DNA of 64,000 nucleotides from Wallacemonas rigidus (lineage: Eukaryota > Euglenozoa > Kinetoplastea > Trypanosomatida > Trypanosomatidae). Under the pieces are notes generated by a model that made no database searches, was not told the DNA's origin, and saw only the letters and a list, made by a program, of their open reading frames with translations. Positions 55,278-64,000 of this stretch are shown here, piece by piece. Made by a program: the position numbers and the translations under genes. Each line of letters begins with the position of its first letter. The stretch's first letter is position 1. The stretch spans positions 186,001-250,000 of the forward strand of contig JASAOL010000593.1 of NCBI GenBank assembly GCA_030849045.1. The letters are read 5' to 3'.

Positions 55278-58200
55278 TCATTTCATAACTTTAATCGTCC
55301 GCGCGGGGCGTAACCGGTACACGTTGTGTAGTGTAGACACTGCCGCGTCACCACGCTGCCCCGCGGTGCTGTGCTCTGCGATCGACGCTTCGATCTGCTC
55401 CAGAAGAGTCGTCAGTCGTCGCATTTCAAGTCGTGCACTGGTGGTGGCGGCGGCCGCTGGCAAGCCCACCTCGGTCAACTGATAGCTGGAAGCAGCGAGC
55501 GGTGGAACGACATCTGTGTCTTCCGCCTGCGCCGCATCAGAGGCACCACGTGTACGGTGCAGCAGCTGCTGGTACTGCGCGATGGCACAGCACGTGAGCT
55601 CCAGTGGCAGCGCCTCGAGCGAAAAGAGAGGGTCAGATCCTTCACGCTCGTCTCCTGCAAAATGCCCAGCGCGACCGCCGCGACTTATACCCTGGGGCAC
55701 AGCGACCACATCCGCCTCACCTCGTCTCAGCAGCAGTACTTCGGCCGCCAGTGCTGCCTGCAGTGAGTAGCGCGTGGTGAGACTCCGCTTGACGTGGCCC
55801 TTGTGTGCTCGCTGCGCGTGGGGATCAGCGGCCAAGGCGTGCCCTGGCGCCTGTCCACGTGTACGCTGAGACGGTGGTGGCGGCGCGGTGTCGATTTGTG
55901 CGCGTCGAGACAATGAGCGCCAGAGGTCAGCTAGATACTGCTTCGTGCGCGTGACACGAAACTTGGAAAGTGCAGTGCCGAGGCGGCTGCCGTCAAGAAG
56001 GTCTGCGGCAGCCAGTGGAAGTGCACCGAGGGAAACAGCACCTGCGTGACGGCCCTCTTGCCCAGCGTGGCTCTCAGAGGGTGGGGTATCCGTGCCGCGG
56101 AGAGCGTTCAGCCATGTGGCCGCATCCTCCTCGAGCCCCTCTAGCACAGCGGACTTGGCAGGCACGCTTGTGGTGCGGTGGTGGTGCAGCGCATACGCGA
56201 CGAGGTCCCCTGCCGCAGTCAAGTGTCCTACACGCACCCGCACCCGCTCCTCCATACCACGAACGTGTTTGAGGCTCGCTAGAAGCCAGTGATAAGCCGC
56301 ATCGAACTCGGGCAGACACAGCTGCACGTCGAGGGGGCTGTGGAGACCGAGAAAACGGATTTGATCGGTGCGTTGGTGCATTGCCTTCTCCACGCGTGAC
56401 AGGGACAGGTCGATCTGACGGCGCACAGCGAGGAGGCGTCGTAGCAGCACACGTGCGCCGGCCTTGACCGTGTTCGCCGCACTCTCGCTGTTCCCGCCAA
56501 GGAGACGCTGAAGCATATGAAGGCGCCGGTCAATAGCCTGGCTCTCGTCGAAGCTCGCAGGCGGCCATGCGCTGGAATTGGGGAAAGAAAAGAGAAGCTT
56601 CGCACCGCCGTCTTGTTTCTCTTTCGCGTGCCCCCGCGTAGCGCCGTCGGCTGCATTAGTGACGCGGACGCCCATCTCCGCGGGGTCGGTGTGGTGAGCA
56701 AGCAAAAAGGGAAAGCGTACATTGAGCTCCACGTACTCGGCAACCGCCAGCAGCTGGTACGTCTTGGTCAGCCAGAGGAGTGCGAGTACCAGCTCCTGCG
56801 GACTCGCACTGGTAGGTGTCTGGAGGTAGAAGGCGTCGCGCTGATAGCCAATAGACGCCATGTAGCGCACCACGAAAAGCCAATCCGCAGCGCTGAATGG
56901 TGCAGCCTCCGAAAAGGCGTTGATGTACTGAGTGGGATCAGCCTCCTCGCCTGCCTCCGTGCTCCACACCGAGGATGCCCCTGCTTCTTCAGTCACGATA
57001 GAACTTTCGGCGTCCGCACGGCGACGTGACTCCGGTGCCGGTCGCACTTGTCGTGCCAGTTCTCGCAGATGCTCTCCAAGAGAGGCGGGGACGCCATCAT
57101 GGAGGTGCGCGCAACTGTGAGGGAAGTGAACGGCTGTGCTCTGGCCTCCGCGCCACACAAGTGGAGTGAGAGCCAGCAGCGCTGGAGCATCGATATCGGT
57201 GGGAAGACTACCAGACTGATCTGAGCTCCGAACAGGGGTGTACGCGCTGCCCAACACGCCGACACAATAGTAGACTGTGTTAAAGACAACGTACCACAGC
57301 GCGTTGCCGAGACTGTTACTTGTGCACGCCACCCGTTCTAATCCTCTCCCTCCCGCTGCGAAGTAAAATCGCAGCTGAGTGACAAAGAGTGCTTGATCCT
57401 CAACTGTGATAGGTGGAACCAAGTCCGCGTCGGCCGCCTTCTCGTCGGACGCCTGCGACGAAGAAGAGCGCAGCAAGGGAGGAGGAGGAAGTGTCAGAAG
57501 ACCAAGTGGTGCCCATACGCCGGTCACAACGTGGTCCAGTCCTTGCAGCCACTGCTTCTCCTGTGCGGCTGGCAAGTGGCGCGGAGGAAGTCCGGTCTTG
57601 GAGGACGAACGCCTGGGTGGCACCCCAACAGCGCCGCCTGTACGCGACGTCAGACGCGTAGGGTGTTCGCGCAACCTGAGTGCCGCCACGGCAGCCTCGT
57701 GTGGATCCTTCACAGGGGCAGCCGTGTTGGTCGTGTGCGCAGGCACCTGGGACACCGGCGAGCGACCGACGGACGCTGCGGAGAGTGATGCGGGCGCCTC
57801 AAAGTCAAGATGTAACCGTGGTGTGGACCGCACGCAGGGATCCCCATCACTGCGATGGTTCGCGCCACCGTGCGGCTCCGCACTTCGGCGCCCGAATTGC
57901 GCCACTGAGTGCGCAGGTGGTGGTGGGGTCAGTTGGGACGTGGAAGGTTGATCATCACCAGGAGAGGCTGGCGAAGGCGACGTGGGTGTGGTGGTCATTG
58001 TGGTCGTGTGGGTCTCGCCATCACGACGAATGTTTAGCACACAAATCGACGTGGACGTGTTTACCGATCCTGGCACTTCATCGCGTCCCTCTGCAGGCAG
58101 ACTCATCTGCGCCGATCGGTGGTCGGCCGTAAACGAAGGCAGAGGCCCGCGCTCGTGCACTCGTGGGGTCGTTGTCGTCGAGGAGGAAAACGGCTCACCG

Positions 58201-58331
58201 CTGCAGCCGCTCATGCTGGCAGTGGCGCGTGTTTTCAGCACATTGTGCTCGGCTGGTGGACATCGTGGACGCCTTTGGGGCAGCTCCTCAAAAGGTTGTT
58301 CTAGGAAAAGATGACGGTTGCGAGAAGTCAT
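55278..58331 (-). CDS. Putative TEDC1-like protein (tubulin epsilon and delta complex protein 1)
   Basis: A 1,017-residue protein without a confident family. Residues 1-300 are disordered (Ser, Thr, Pro). A patterned region then resembles, from memory, human TEDC1: ALWYVVFNTVYYC (344-356, compare ALWQLLF), FVVRYMASIGYQRDAFYLQT (487-506, compare a GYPRL block) and SPQELVLALLWL (510-521, compare SRELLLALSWLL). Helical segments follow (LLRRLLAVRRQIDLSLSRVE and LPEFDAAYHWLLASL). TEDC1 works with delta- and epsilon-tubulin in triplet-microtubule formation at centrioles and basal bodies, and trypanosomatids keep both tubulins. Human TEDC1 is much shorter; the extra length is low complexity. The ATG at 58331 is the first in frame. 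The annotation is inference. Confidence 0.45.
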   Translation of the reverse strand: MTSRNRHLFLEQPFEELPQRRPRCPPAEHNVLKTRATASMSGCSGEPFSSSTTTTPRVHERGPLPSFTADHRSAQMSLPAEGRDEVPGSVNTSTSICVLNIRRDGETHTTTMTTTPTSPSPASPGDDQPSTSQLTPPPPAHSVAQFGRRSAEPHGGANHRSDGDPCVRSTPRLHLDFEAPASLSAASVGRSPVSQVPAHTTNTAAPVKDPHEAAVAALRLREHPTRLTSRTGGAVGVPPRRSSSKTGLPPRHLPAAQEKQWLQGLDHVVTGVWAPLGLLTLPPPPLLRSSSSQASDEKAADADLVPPITVEDQALFVTQLRFYFAAGGRGLERVACTSNSLGNALWYVVFNTVYYCVGVLGSAYTPVRSSDQSGSLPTDIDAPALLALTPLVWRGGQSTAVHFPHSCAHLHDGVPASLGEHLRELARQVRPAPESRRRADAESSIVTEEAGASSVWSTEAGEEADPTQYINAFSEAAPFSAADWLFVVRYMASIGYQRDAFYLQTPTSASPQELVLALLWLTKTYQLLAVAEYVELNVRFPFLLAHHTDPAEMGVRVTNAADGATRGHAKEKQDGGAKLLFSFPNSSAWPPASFDESQAIDRRLHMLQRLLGGNSESAANTVKAGARVLLRRLLAVRRQIDLSLSRVEKAMHQRTDQIRFLGLHSPLDVQLCLPEFDAAYHWLLASLKHVRGMEERVRVRVGHLTAAGDLVAYALHHHRTTSVPAKSAVLEGLEEDAATWLNALRGTDTPPSESHAGQEGRHAGAVSLGALPLAAADLLDGSRLGTALSKFRVTRTKQYLADLWRSLSRRAQIDTAPPPPSQRTRGQAPGHALAADPHAQRAHKGHVKRSLTTRYSLQAALAAEVLLLRRGEADVVAVPQGISRGGRAGHFAGDEREGSDPLFSLEALPLELTCCAIAQYQQLLHRTRGASDAAQAEDTDVVPPLAASSYQLTEVGLPAAAATTSARLEMRRLTTLLEQIEASIAEHSTAGQRGDAAVSTLHNVYRLRPARTIKVMK

Positions 58332-60889
58332 CTGTTTGATGGGATGGGAGTTTCACACACTTTCACTGCTTTTTTTTTTTTTTCGACGCGGCGTGGGCGC
58401 CTCTATGTCGGTGGTGTGTCTGTGTGGTTTTGTATAGATCTGTATTCTGTATGTATGTGGATGGGAGTGGACAGTACGCAGCCTTGACACATGCGCTGAG
58501 CTCAGTGCCCCGCAATGCAAGAGAAGGGAAGAGAGGAGAAGGGCTGTGAAGCAAGGGAGAAAAAATGTGCCAGATGTGGCGCAAACCAGGAAAACGTGCT
58601 CATGCTACACCCTCCTCATAATCTCTTTCGAAGTCAGCTCTACGTCCGGCGGATGTGAAGGTGTAGCGACGATAAAGAGATGAAATGGACAGGGATAAGC
58701 GATGTCGACTACCGTGTGCACTCATTTCGGGTTCGATGCCACTGATGCTCAAGTCTCTCTATTCGTCTCACTGCCCTTGTTTCCTGAAGGAAAAAAGAAA
58801 AAAAAAGCACAGGCGGTGCCATCCTTTGTTCTGCTCATGGGGTGCTTTCTTTTGGTCGAATGTGTACGTTCTAAATGAGGGGTATGTGGTAGGTTGGATG
58901 GTTACGACACAACGGGGCAAGGTGAGTGAACAAAACAATACAAAGATGTTCTCGGCAACCCTTATGGGCAACACGTGTGAATAATGACGGGGGGAGAAGG
59001 AGAAGAAAAAAAAGCAAATGAATCGAGGGAAAGAAATGAGGCGCGTCAATCCCGTAATGGTCACTATTCGGCTAGATCACTTGAGCACACACCCATCGCA
59101 GCAGATCAGGTTTTTCGTTTTGTGTCTTCTTCATGCACTAGCTTCCTTTCTCCCTCTTTTGGATTCCTCCATCACAAAGACCCGAATGGTCCTGTCTGAG
59201 ACGCCGAGAATACTAGCGAGGTTTTCATGTCACACGAGTGAGGAGGAATTAAAACGAAATCTTAGAGTGCTGGTTCCTCTGCTCCCCTGTGAATGGTAGA
59301 GATGGGATATGAAGAAGGAAAGAAGAGTGCGAAGAAAAAGAAAAAGAGTTTGACAACACCTTGTCCGGTGCGTGCGTATGTGTCCATCCGGAATCACAGC
59401 ATCGAATCGAGTGCGCAATAGAAAAGAACAGTCAAGCTCTACGACGTGTGTATCACCGCCTTGCGCGTGTCCCTCTCTGTCGCTTATAGTCGTTGACATG
59501 CGTTCTATGTTTTGCAACAACAGTGTTTATCATTTTTGTTTTAATCTACACCTACCTCGCAACGCTGAGGAAAACAAATCGAAACGGGGTGCGATGAAAA
59601 TCACTGGTGAGAGAGAGTTGCACAGAGGGTCAAAAGGCAAGAGGGGAAAAAAAAAGAGGAGGAAGAAGAGAAAGAAGAAGAAAAGCACGATGAATGCTTC
59701 AGGGCCGCTTTCGCAAAAAGGCGAAAAAATAATTTAAACAAAAAAAAAGATTGCGCCTCATCGAGCTTGGTCACCTGGAAGAAACGGCGTGTTTGCGGCT
59801 TTTCCTGTTTTTCACTTTTCTCGACATCGAGAGACGGAATCCTTGTGTCGCTGACGTCGTTCCCTCGCGCAGCAGTCGGTGTTGCGCGAGTCATCGAGTT
59901 GCTTCGGAGAAAGCCAGTCGCAATGCGTTGCACATGTAGCATATCCATCTGCGTCGCTGTTGCCGTAAATAGCTCTCGCAGATCACACGGCGTGGAGAAA
60001 TTGCCTCCACGAAAGTGTGAAGGAGAAGCGAAGGGTCGAGATGTACAACTACAGGAGTCATTGAGAACGATTCTCTCATTTCGTCTCAAATTCCGTGCAC
60101 GCATGCACTCGTACCCAAGGGACTGGGTTGCGACGTACGTTTCCAACCGAAACAAAAAAAAAAGAAAGGAAAGGAAGGGAAAAAGTGAATAAAAAAAAAA
60201 ATCGGTGCATGAGCAAGTACTGGAGGCGAAGAACTGAGGAAAAAGAAGGCAGTCTTTGTAAGGAGTTCCACCTACCCTGCTTAGTTTCTTCGTTTTTTGT
60301 GTGCGTCCTTGTTGAGGCGTTGTGTAATACCGTGAACACGGCAATTTCTGGCGGGGAACAAGAAAAAATGAGACATGAAGCGTAGCGTTAAAAAAACAAA
60401 AAAAAAGTAACAACAGTAACGTCACCACAACGAGCCAAACGAGCAAAGAGAATGACGGCACACTCAAAGAAGGAGAAGAAAAATGTGAGTGTGGAGATGG
60501 GAAAAGGAGAAGTACGAAAAGTCATTTTTTTTTTTTCTTTATGCGCTTAGTCCGGTTATTTTCTAGTGTAGCACGGAGGGAGGTGCGAGTGGAATGGCAC
60601 CCTTGATTATAGTCACCCGCGCCGTAGACAACAGAGGGGAGCATGCGATGGATGGATACCAAGCCATGGACAGTCGTGATTCCACGCCTTCCTTCCGCGC
60701 AAAATCTGTCAGTCACTTTCTTCATCGCGTCTGTAGAGAGGAAGAAGTGATTAAAGTGGAAGCGAGAAAAGGAAAAGAAAAAAAGAAAAAAGAAGGTGGC
60801 CATTCTGGCAAAACAGAGAGACAACGGTGGATCTCTTCAGAGAGAGACAGCGAGGCATTCCCGCTCAGCTGCGGGGATCGTCTCCTCTC
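58332..60889. other. Long (2.6 kb) spacer between the CCCH gene and the TEDC1-like gene
   Basis: It includes an A run of 13 or so in the mRNA sense just upstream of the TEDC1-like ATG (58370-58384 on this strand as T), A-rich runs near 59649-59690, 59739-59749 and 60151-60200, and a T run near 60526-60537. One possible small coding frame (59601-60104, minus) is listed separately. Otherwise nothing is recognised. Confidence 0.5.
59601..60104 (-). CDS. Possible small protein gene, weak
   Basis: An ATG at 60104 opens a 167-residue frame in the long spacer between the CCCH and TEDC1-like genes. On the coding strand a strong T/C tract (about 60200-60150) is followed by AG dinucleotides in CCCAG and ACGAG just before this ATG, the arrangement expected of a trans-spliced gene. 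Residues 1-110 have mixed composition, but the last 30 or so are Ser/Phe-rich and come from a pyrimidine run. I recognise no domain. It could equally be 5' or 3' UTR sequence. Confidence 0.22.
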   Translation of the reverse strand: MRARNLRRNERIVLNDSCSCTSRPFASPSHFRGGNFSTPCDLRELFTATATQMDMLHVQRIATGFLRSNSMTRATPTAARGNDVSDTRIPSLDVEKSEKQEKPQTRRFFQVTKLDEAQSFFLFKLFFRLFAKAALKHSSCFSSSFSSSSSFFFPSCLLTLCATLSHQ

Positions 60890-62140
60890 TTACTGGCCAT
60901 AAGGGTCACGATGACTGCGACCATTGGCGTAGTGAGGGGGCGGTGGTGGCGGCAATCCTCCGTCAACACCGTAGACCACGCCGAAGCTATTCGGAGTGGA
61001 GTCGCCTCGACGACCACTGAAGGCAGGCGTGGCCACCTTGCTTGTGGACACGCCGCGCACATCGTACACACGGAATGTGGAGCTAGGAGCACTGGCGCTG
61101 CTCACGGAGGTGAACGCTGGGGTGTGTGTGCCCTGCCCCCACGGGTCTGGCAGTGCAGGGAGCTTGGCGTTGCTTGCAGGAGACGTGTCGGGGAAAAGTA
61201 CGGGCGTGCTGTCCGCGCCGCCGTCACACGCAGCGAGAGCGTGCGCCCTCTTCTGTGTGTCGGTAATACTCTGGAACTCGTCGTCTGTGACCTCGTTCAG
61301 AGCCAATGGGGTCACGGAATAGCACACATCACTCACTGTCACCGTGCGCGCCGATGCCGTGACAGCGGCGAGTGTCGAGAGCATATGCGGAGGTGGTTGC
61401 AGCTGGAGCTCGCACTCGCGGCAGATGTGAATGTTGTTGCAGTCCTCGAGGTATCGGCAGCGATGGGAAAGGTGCAGACGACAAATGTACTTGGCCGGTA
61501 CATCAAGAACCGAGTCCGGTGGGGATCCTGTCTTCTGGGCTTCTGACTTTGAGCAAGTGACGGTGCAGCTTTCAGCAGCCCGTGTAGAAGTTTGAGAGTG
61601 GTTGTCTGCACCATTCTCGTCTTTTTTCGGCGCGTTATGCACAAGGAAGCGCAGCAAACCGACAGTCGACGCGACACGATCCGTTGGAATCAGCTCACTG
61701 CTTCCGTTGGGGCCGTTGTTGATGACGCGGAGATGCCGGAAACGGCTAGTCAAAGGAGTGATATCGTGTGGGTCGTTGTGGGTGTGGCAACACGTCGGCG
61801 CATTCAGAGCTTCGTACCGCAGCTGTGGAATTGCACTAGGAAAAACGTGCGCCTGGCGGCACCAAGGGTGTCGGCAGCGGCCCTCGAGATAGGCAATGCA
61901 CAAAGATGGTACTGTACCAGGGGTGGCTGTGGCCTGCGTTGGAGCGAGCAGGTTCAGCGGGACGCGGAGTTTGCGTGTCATGGGATCCAAAACCCAGATC
62001 CACTTGTCGGCGTCTTTTTTGTCGGCGCTGTCGCTGTTGGTGCTATCTGGCGAGCTCGTGTGCCCACTTTTCATCATCACCTCCGCCTTGTTCCGAAGGT
62101 GCAAGTCATCGAGGTTCGACGGTGGCGCAGTCAAAGACAT
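60890..62140 (-). CDS. CCCH zinc-finger RNA-binding protein, ZC3H30-like
   Basis: A 416-residue protein with two separated CCCH fingers: C81-x7-C89-x4-C94-x3-H98 and C220-x7-C228-x5-C234-x3-H238. Such fingers bind mRNA, and trypanosomatids use many of them in place of transcriptional control. The segment between the fingers is mixed; the C-terminal 150 residues are Ser/Pro-rich and end in a proline run then SHRDPYGQ. Position next to NOT1, MetRS and MKT1L recalls T. brucei ZC3H30, a stress-granule protein, but that assignment rests on remembered gene order. The frame is open upstream to 62440. The ATG at 62140 is the first after a candidate AG at 62168-62167. Confidence 0.78.
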   Translation of the reverse strand: MSLTAPPSNLDDLHLRNKAEVMMKSGHTSSPDSTNSDSADKKDADKWIWVLDPMTRKLRVPLNLLAPTQATATPGTVPSLCIAYLEGRCRHPWCRQAHVFPSAIPQLRYEALNAPTCCHTHNDPHDITPLTSRFRHLRVINNGPNGSSELIPTDRVASTVGLLRFLVHNAPKKDENGADNHSQTSTRAAESCTVTCSKSEAQKTGSPPDSVLDVPAKYICRLHLSHRCRYLEDCNNIHICRECELQLQPPPHMLSTLAAVTASARTVTVSDVCYSVTPLALNEVTDDEFQSITDTQKRAHALAACDGGADSTPVLFPDTSPASNAKLPALPDPWGQGTHTPAFTSVSSASAPSSTFRVYDVRGVSTSKVATPAFSGRRGDSTPNSFGVVYGVDGGLPPPPPPHYANGRSHRDPYGQ

Positions 62141-62141
62141 T

Positions 62142-62166
62142 TTTTGTTTGTTTGTTTGTTTGTTTG
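62142..62166. repeat. (TTTG)n tract abutting the CCCH gene start
   Basis: Five to six TTTG units lie within two bases of the ATG. In mRNA sense this is CAAA repeated and makes up nearly all of the predicted 26-nt 5' UTR. Confidence 0.9.
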
Positions 62167-62199
62167 CTTCGTGTGTGCGTACGCGTGAAAGGGAAGGGG
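62167..62199 (-). promoter_or_regulatory. Candidate spliced-leader acceptor for the CCCH gene
   Basis: The coding strand has CCCCTTCCCTTTC (62199-62187), then the first AG at 62168-62167, directly before the CAAA repeat and the ATG. Confidence 0.45.
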
Positions 62200-63067
62200 C
62201 GACAGCGGAGGCAGTGAACGACGTGTGCGTGCGGGGTGCGGGTGTGAGTGCGTACTGAAGGCGGGCACCGTTTTCCACAAAAGAGGTAGGGATAGGTAAT
62301 TGCTTCGTGATGTGCCCAAGGCGCAGGTACAGAGAGAGGGTCGCGCACGAAATCGCAAGCATGAGGGGAGCGTTGAGAGAGGGGAGAGGGGAAAAAAAGT
62401 GTTTTTGAAGAGAGTGTGCACGCAGGCGGACGCATAGCACAATATGGTACCATATGGTACCATGTGTGGCTCTCCTCTTTTCGGCACGCGATTTTCTCCT
62501 GCCGTCAAGCGAGTCAAGGAGTCAACCGGCGCGAGATGCGAAATGAATGAGATGACAGTCACACGCTTTCTTCGACGTAGCCTCAGATCGCACTGCGGTT
62601 TGGGTGTGGGCACAAGCATGCCCTTCAAACGAGGAAGAAAAAAAGGCAGTGATAAGCTTTAAGGGCAATGAACGTGCGTTTGCAGAGCTTTCTCACAATA
62701 CGACGTCATGCCGCCTTGTCGTTGCTGTCAGCTGGATGTCTTCCCTGGGAGGAAAGCAGTTTTTTTTTTTTTGCTCCAATGTGATTGTCACTCATTTCCT
62801 TTCTTGTTCTGTATTGTTTGAGGGATTGCTAGGATCAAAAAAAAAAAAAACTTTGAAGGGATGTAATAGGAAACATGCAAGAGACACGACGCCGCAGGGT
62901 AGTCACGTATCACATTCACTTCTCATCTTTGGTCAACAGTGTCGCAAATAGAAGAGAAACAAGAGTGTCTGGTGAGTCCAAGAATGAGAGCAAAGACAGA
63001 ATGAAGGATAGGCTTTTCAGTCATTGCTTCGCTTGAGGTACGGCACGCCCAATCATTCCCTTTCTTG

Positions 63068-64000
63068 TCACTCCGCCATGGCTGTCGGCAAATTGTGGAG
63101 CATTCTTTCTTTGGTGATTAGGTGCGACACCTTGTCCAGCAACGAGACACTGCGTTCGACGCTCTTGTTCCACGCCTCGACGACCTCGGTCGTGTTCTTC
63201 GGGGCCTCAAAAACGACTAGGCCATCCACACGATCCATCTTGGCGTATAATGACTTGCTGGAGACCATCTCCATAATGAAGGCCTCCGTGTGTTCAGGAG
63301 ACAGTCCAACAAGCTCCGCGAGACGCACTAGGGGAATTCGTGTGTAGAAGCGGCTGATAACCATGAGATCGTGCTCACTGCTGTGGTCCAGCAAAAGTCG
63401 CTGGCGGTCGGGGTACGGTGCCAACTCCTGGTGCTCTGCGCAAAGTTCGGTGACCCGGTTCTTGATCTTGTCGCGCACCAGCTCGATGCCACGGAAGCGC
63501 TCCAGAAGAAATAGCACACGCGGCAGGTCCTCCAGGTCACTCTTGAGCTTTTCGCAGACAAAGTTGAGCGCCGCAACACGGTCACCCGTCTTGGTGTCTG
63601 GTGAGAAGGCCGCGCACTCGCCGGTTTCCTCCAGCTCCTTGGCAGAAGCGTGCTCGGCGATAAGGTAGTGCACGGACATGTTGCTAAGAGCAGCCATCTT
63701 GCTGTCGGTGTCCTTGACGGTAAGGTAGGTCTCATGCCAGCAACGGGCGACGTTGAAGTACGACTTCTTTTGCGCAAAGTACTCGCGCATCAACGCGAAG
63801 TACGTGAGTTTCTGCTGTGTAGCTTCTTCGCGCGCCAGCGCACGATAATTAATCTTGCGCGAAACCGACGGTGTCTGCTCGTAATCCGCCAACTCCAAGC
63901 ACAGACGGATCTGATTGTTCAACGCGTCGAGCTTCTCCACACGGGGCATGTTGGTGATCGTCTCAATGTGGAGTGTGCGGAGCATCTCCAGCGCGGGACC
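63068..64000 (-). CDS. RPN5: 26S proteasome regulatory subunit RPN5 (PSMD12), C-terminal part, cut by window edge
   Basis: The visible 310 residues are the C-terminal two thirds or so of the non-ATPase lid subunit RPN5, which helps dock the lid to the proteasome core. Family marks are LHIETITNM with IRLCLELADY (compare LQVETYGSM and MRLCLAVKDY in the human protein), a helical solenoid, and a C-terminal PCI domain with FYTRIPLVRLAELVGLSPEHTEAFI and SKSLYAKMDRVDGLVVF, ending in the long helix VSHLITKERMLHNL. The frame continues without stop to position 64000. The ATG at 63985 is internal, because residues before it (GPALE) also align. The true start lies outside the window. Confidence 0.9.
   Translation of the reverse strand, partial: GPALEMLRTLHIETITNMPRVEKLDALNNQIRLCLELADYEQTPSVSRKINYRALAREEATQQKLTYFALMREYFAQKKSYFNVARCWHETYLTVKDTDSKMAALSNMSVHYLIAEHASAKELEETGECAAFSPDTKTGDRVAALNFVCEKLKSDLEDLPRVLFLLERFRGIELVRDKIKNRVTELCAEHQELAPYPDRQRLLLDHSSEHDLMVISRFYTRIPLVRLAELVGLSPEHTEAFIMEMVSSKSLYAKMDRVDGLVVFEAPKNTTEVVEAWNKSVERSVSLLDKVSHLITKERMLHNLPTAMAE

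Larger units (their letters stand above)
62141..63067. other. Spacer between RPN5 and the CCCH gene
   Basis: Beyond the CAAA leader it contains a 20-bp perfect palindrome at 62444-62463, a T run near 62761-62771 and an A run near 62838-62850. No gene is seen. Confidence 0.55.

Noticed and set aside
58729-58740. B-box-like GGGTTCGATGCC
   Set aside because: The T stem does not pair beyond two bases and no A box lies upstream.
1-64000. Retroelements, spliced-leader or 5S arrays, CRISPR
   Set aside because: No reverse transcriptase, integrase or transposase frame, no repeated RNA gene unit and no spaced direct repeats were seen.

Overview
This 64 kb window is nuclear DNA of a trypanosomatid (Kinetoplastea). 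Every convincing gene is intronless and lies on the minus strand. The genes are separated by low-complexity spacers of poly-purine/pyrimidine, (TG)n and (TTTG)n, which is the layout of one unidirectional polycistronic unit processed by spliced-leader trans-splicing. Gene content and order (XPRT, HGPRT, MetAP2, MKT1L, MetRS, NOT1, Rab21-like, ZC3H30-like CCCH protein, RPN5) match, from memory, a block on Leishmania chromosome 21 and Trypanosoma brucei chromosome 10. The species cannot be named from sequence alone. Transcription runs right to left, with no strand switch, rRNA, tRNA, CRISPR array or mobile element that I can support.

Layout by coordinate: NEK-like giant protein kinase (481-6933); xanthine phosphoribosyltransferase (8077-8769) and hypoxanthine-guanine phosphoribosyltransferase (10036-10635), both with glycosomal C-termini; a single-pass membrane protein (11085-11939); methionine aminopeptidase 2 (13084-14475); a tandem pair of DUF4833-like proteins (15034-16050, 16792-17862); a twin CX9C protein (18980-19624); a 3,084-residue coiled-coil protein with NPF/DPF motifs (20653-29907); a second kinase split by long inserts (30552-33680); MKT1L (36558-40754); methionyl-tRNA synthetase (42668-45004); NOT1 (46195-52866); a Rab21-like GTPase (53839-54696); a candidate TEDC1-like protein (55278-58331); a two-finger CCCH protein (60890-62140); and the C-terminal part of proteasome subunit RPN5, cut by the right edge (63068-64000).

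Functionally, the right half is rich in post-transcriptional control (MKT1L, NOT1, CCCH protein) and protein synthesis or turnover (MetRS, RPN5). The left half holds purine salvage, N-terminal methionine removal and kinetoplastid-specific proteins. The most interesting observations are the NPF/DPF cluster in the giant coiled-coil protein, the TEDC1-like protein, a 53-nt perfectly identical block shared by the otherwise diverged DUF4833 paralogs, and CA/CAAA repeats placed around predicted trans-splice acceptors. In the open frames many apparent upstream starts are TTG or GTG. I used the first in-frame ATG that fits homology and a candidate acceptor.
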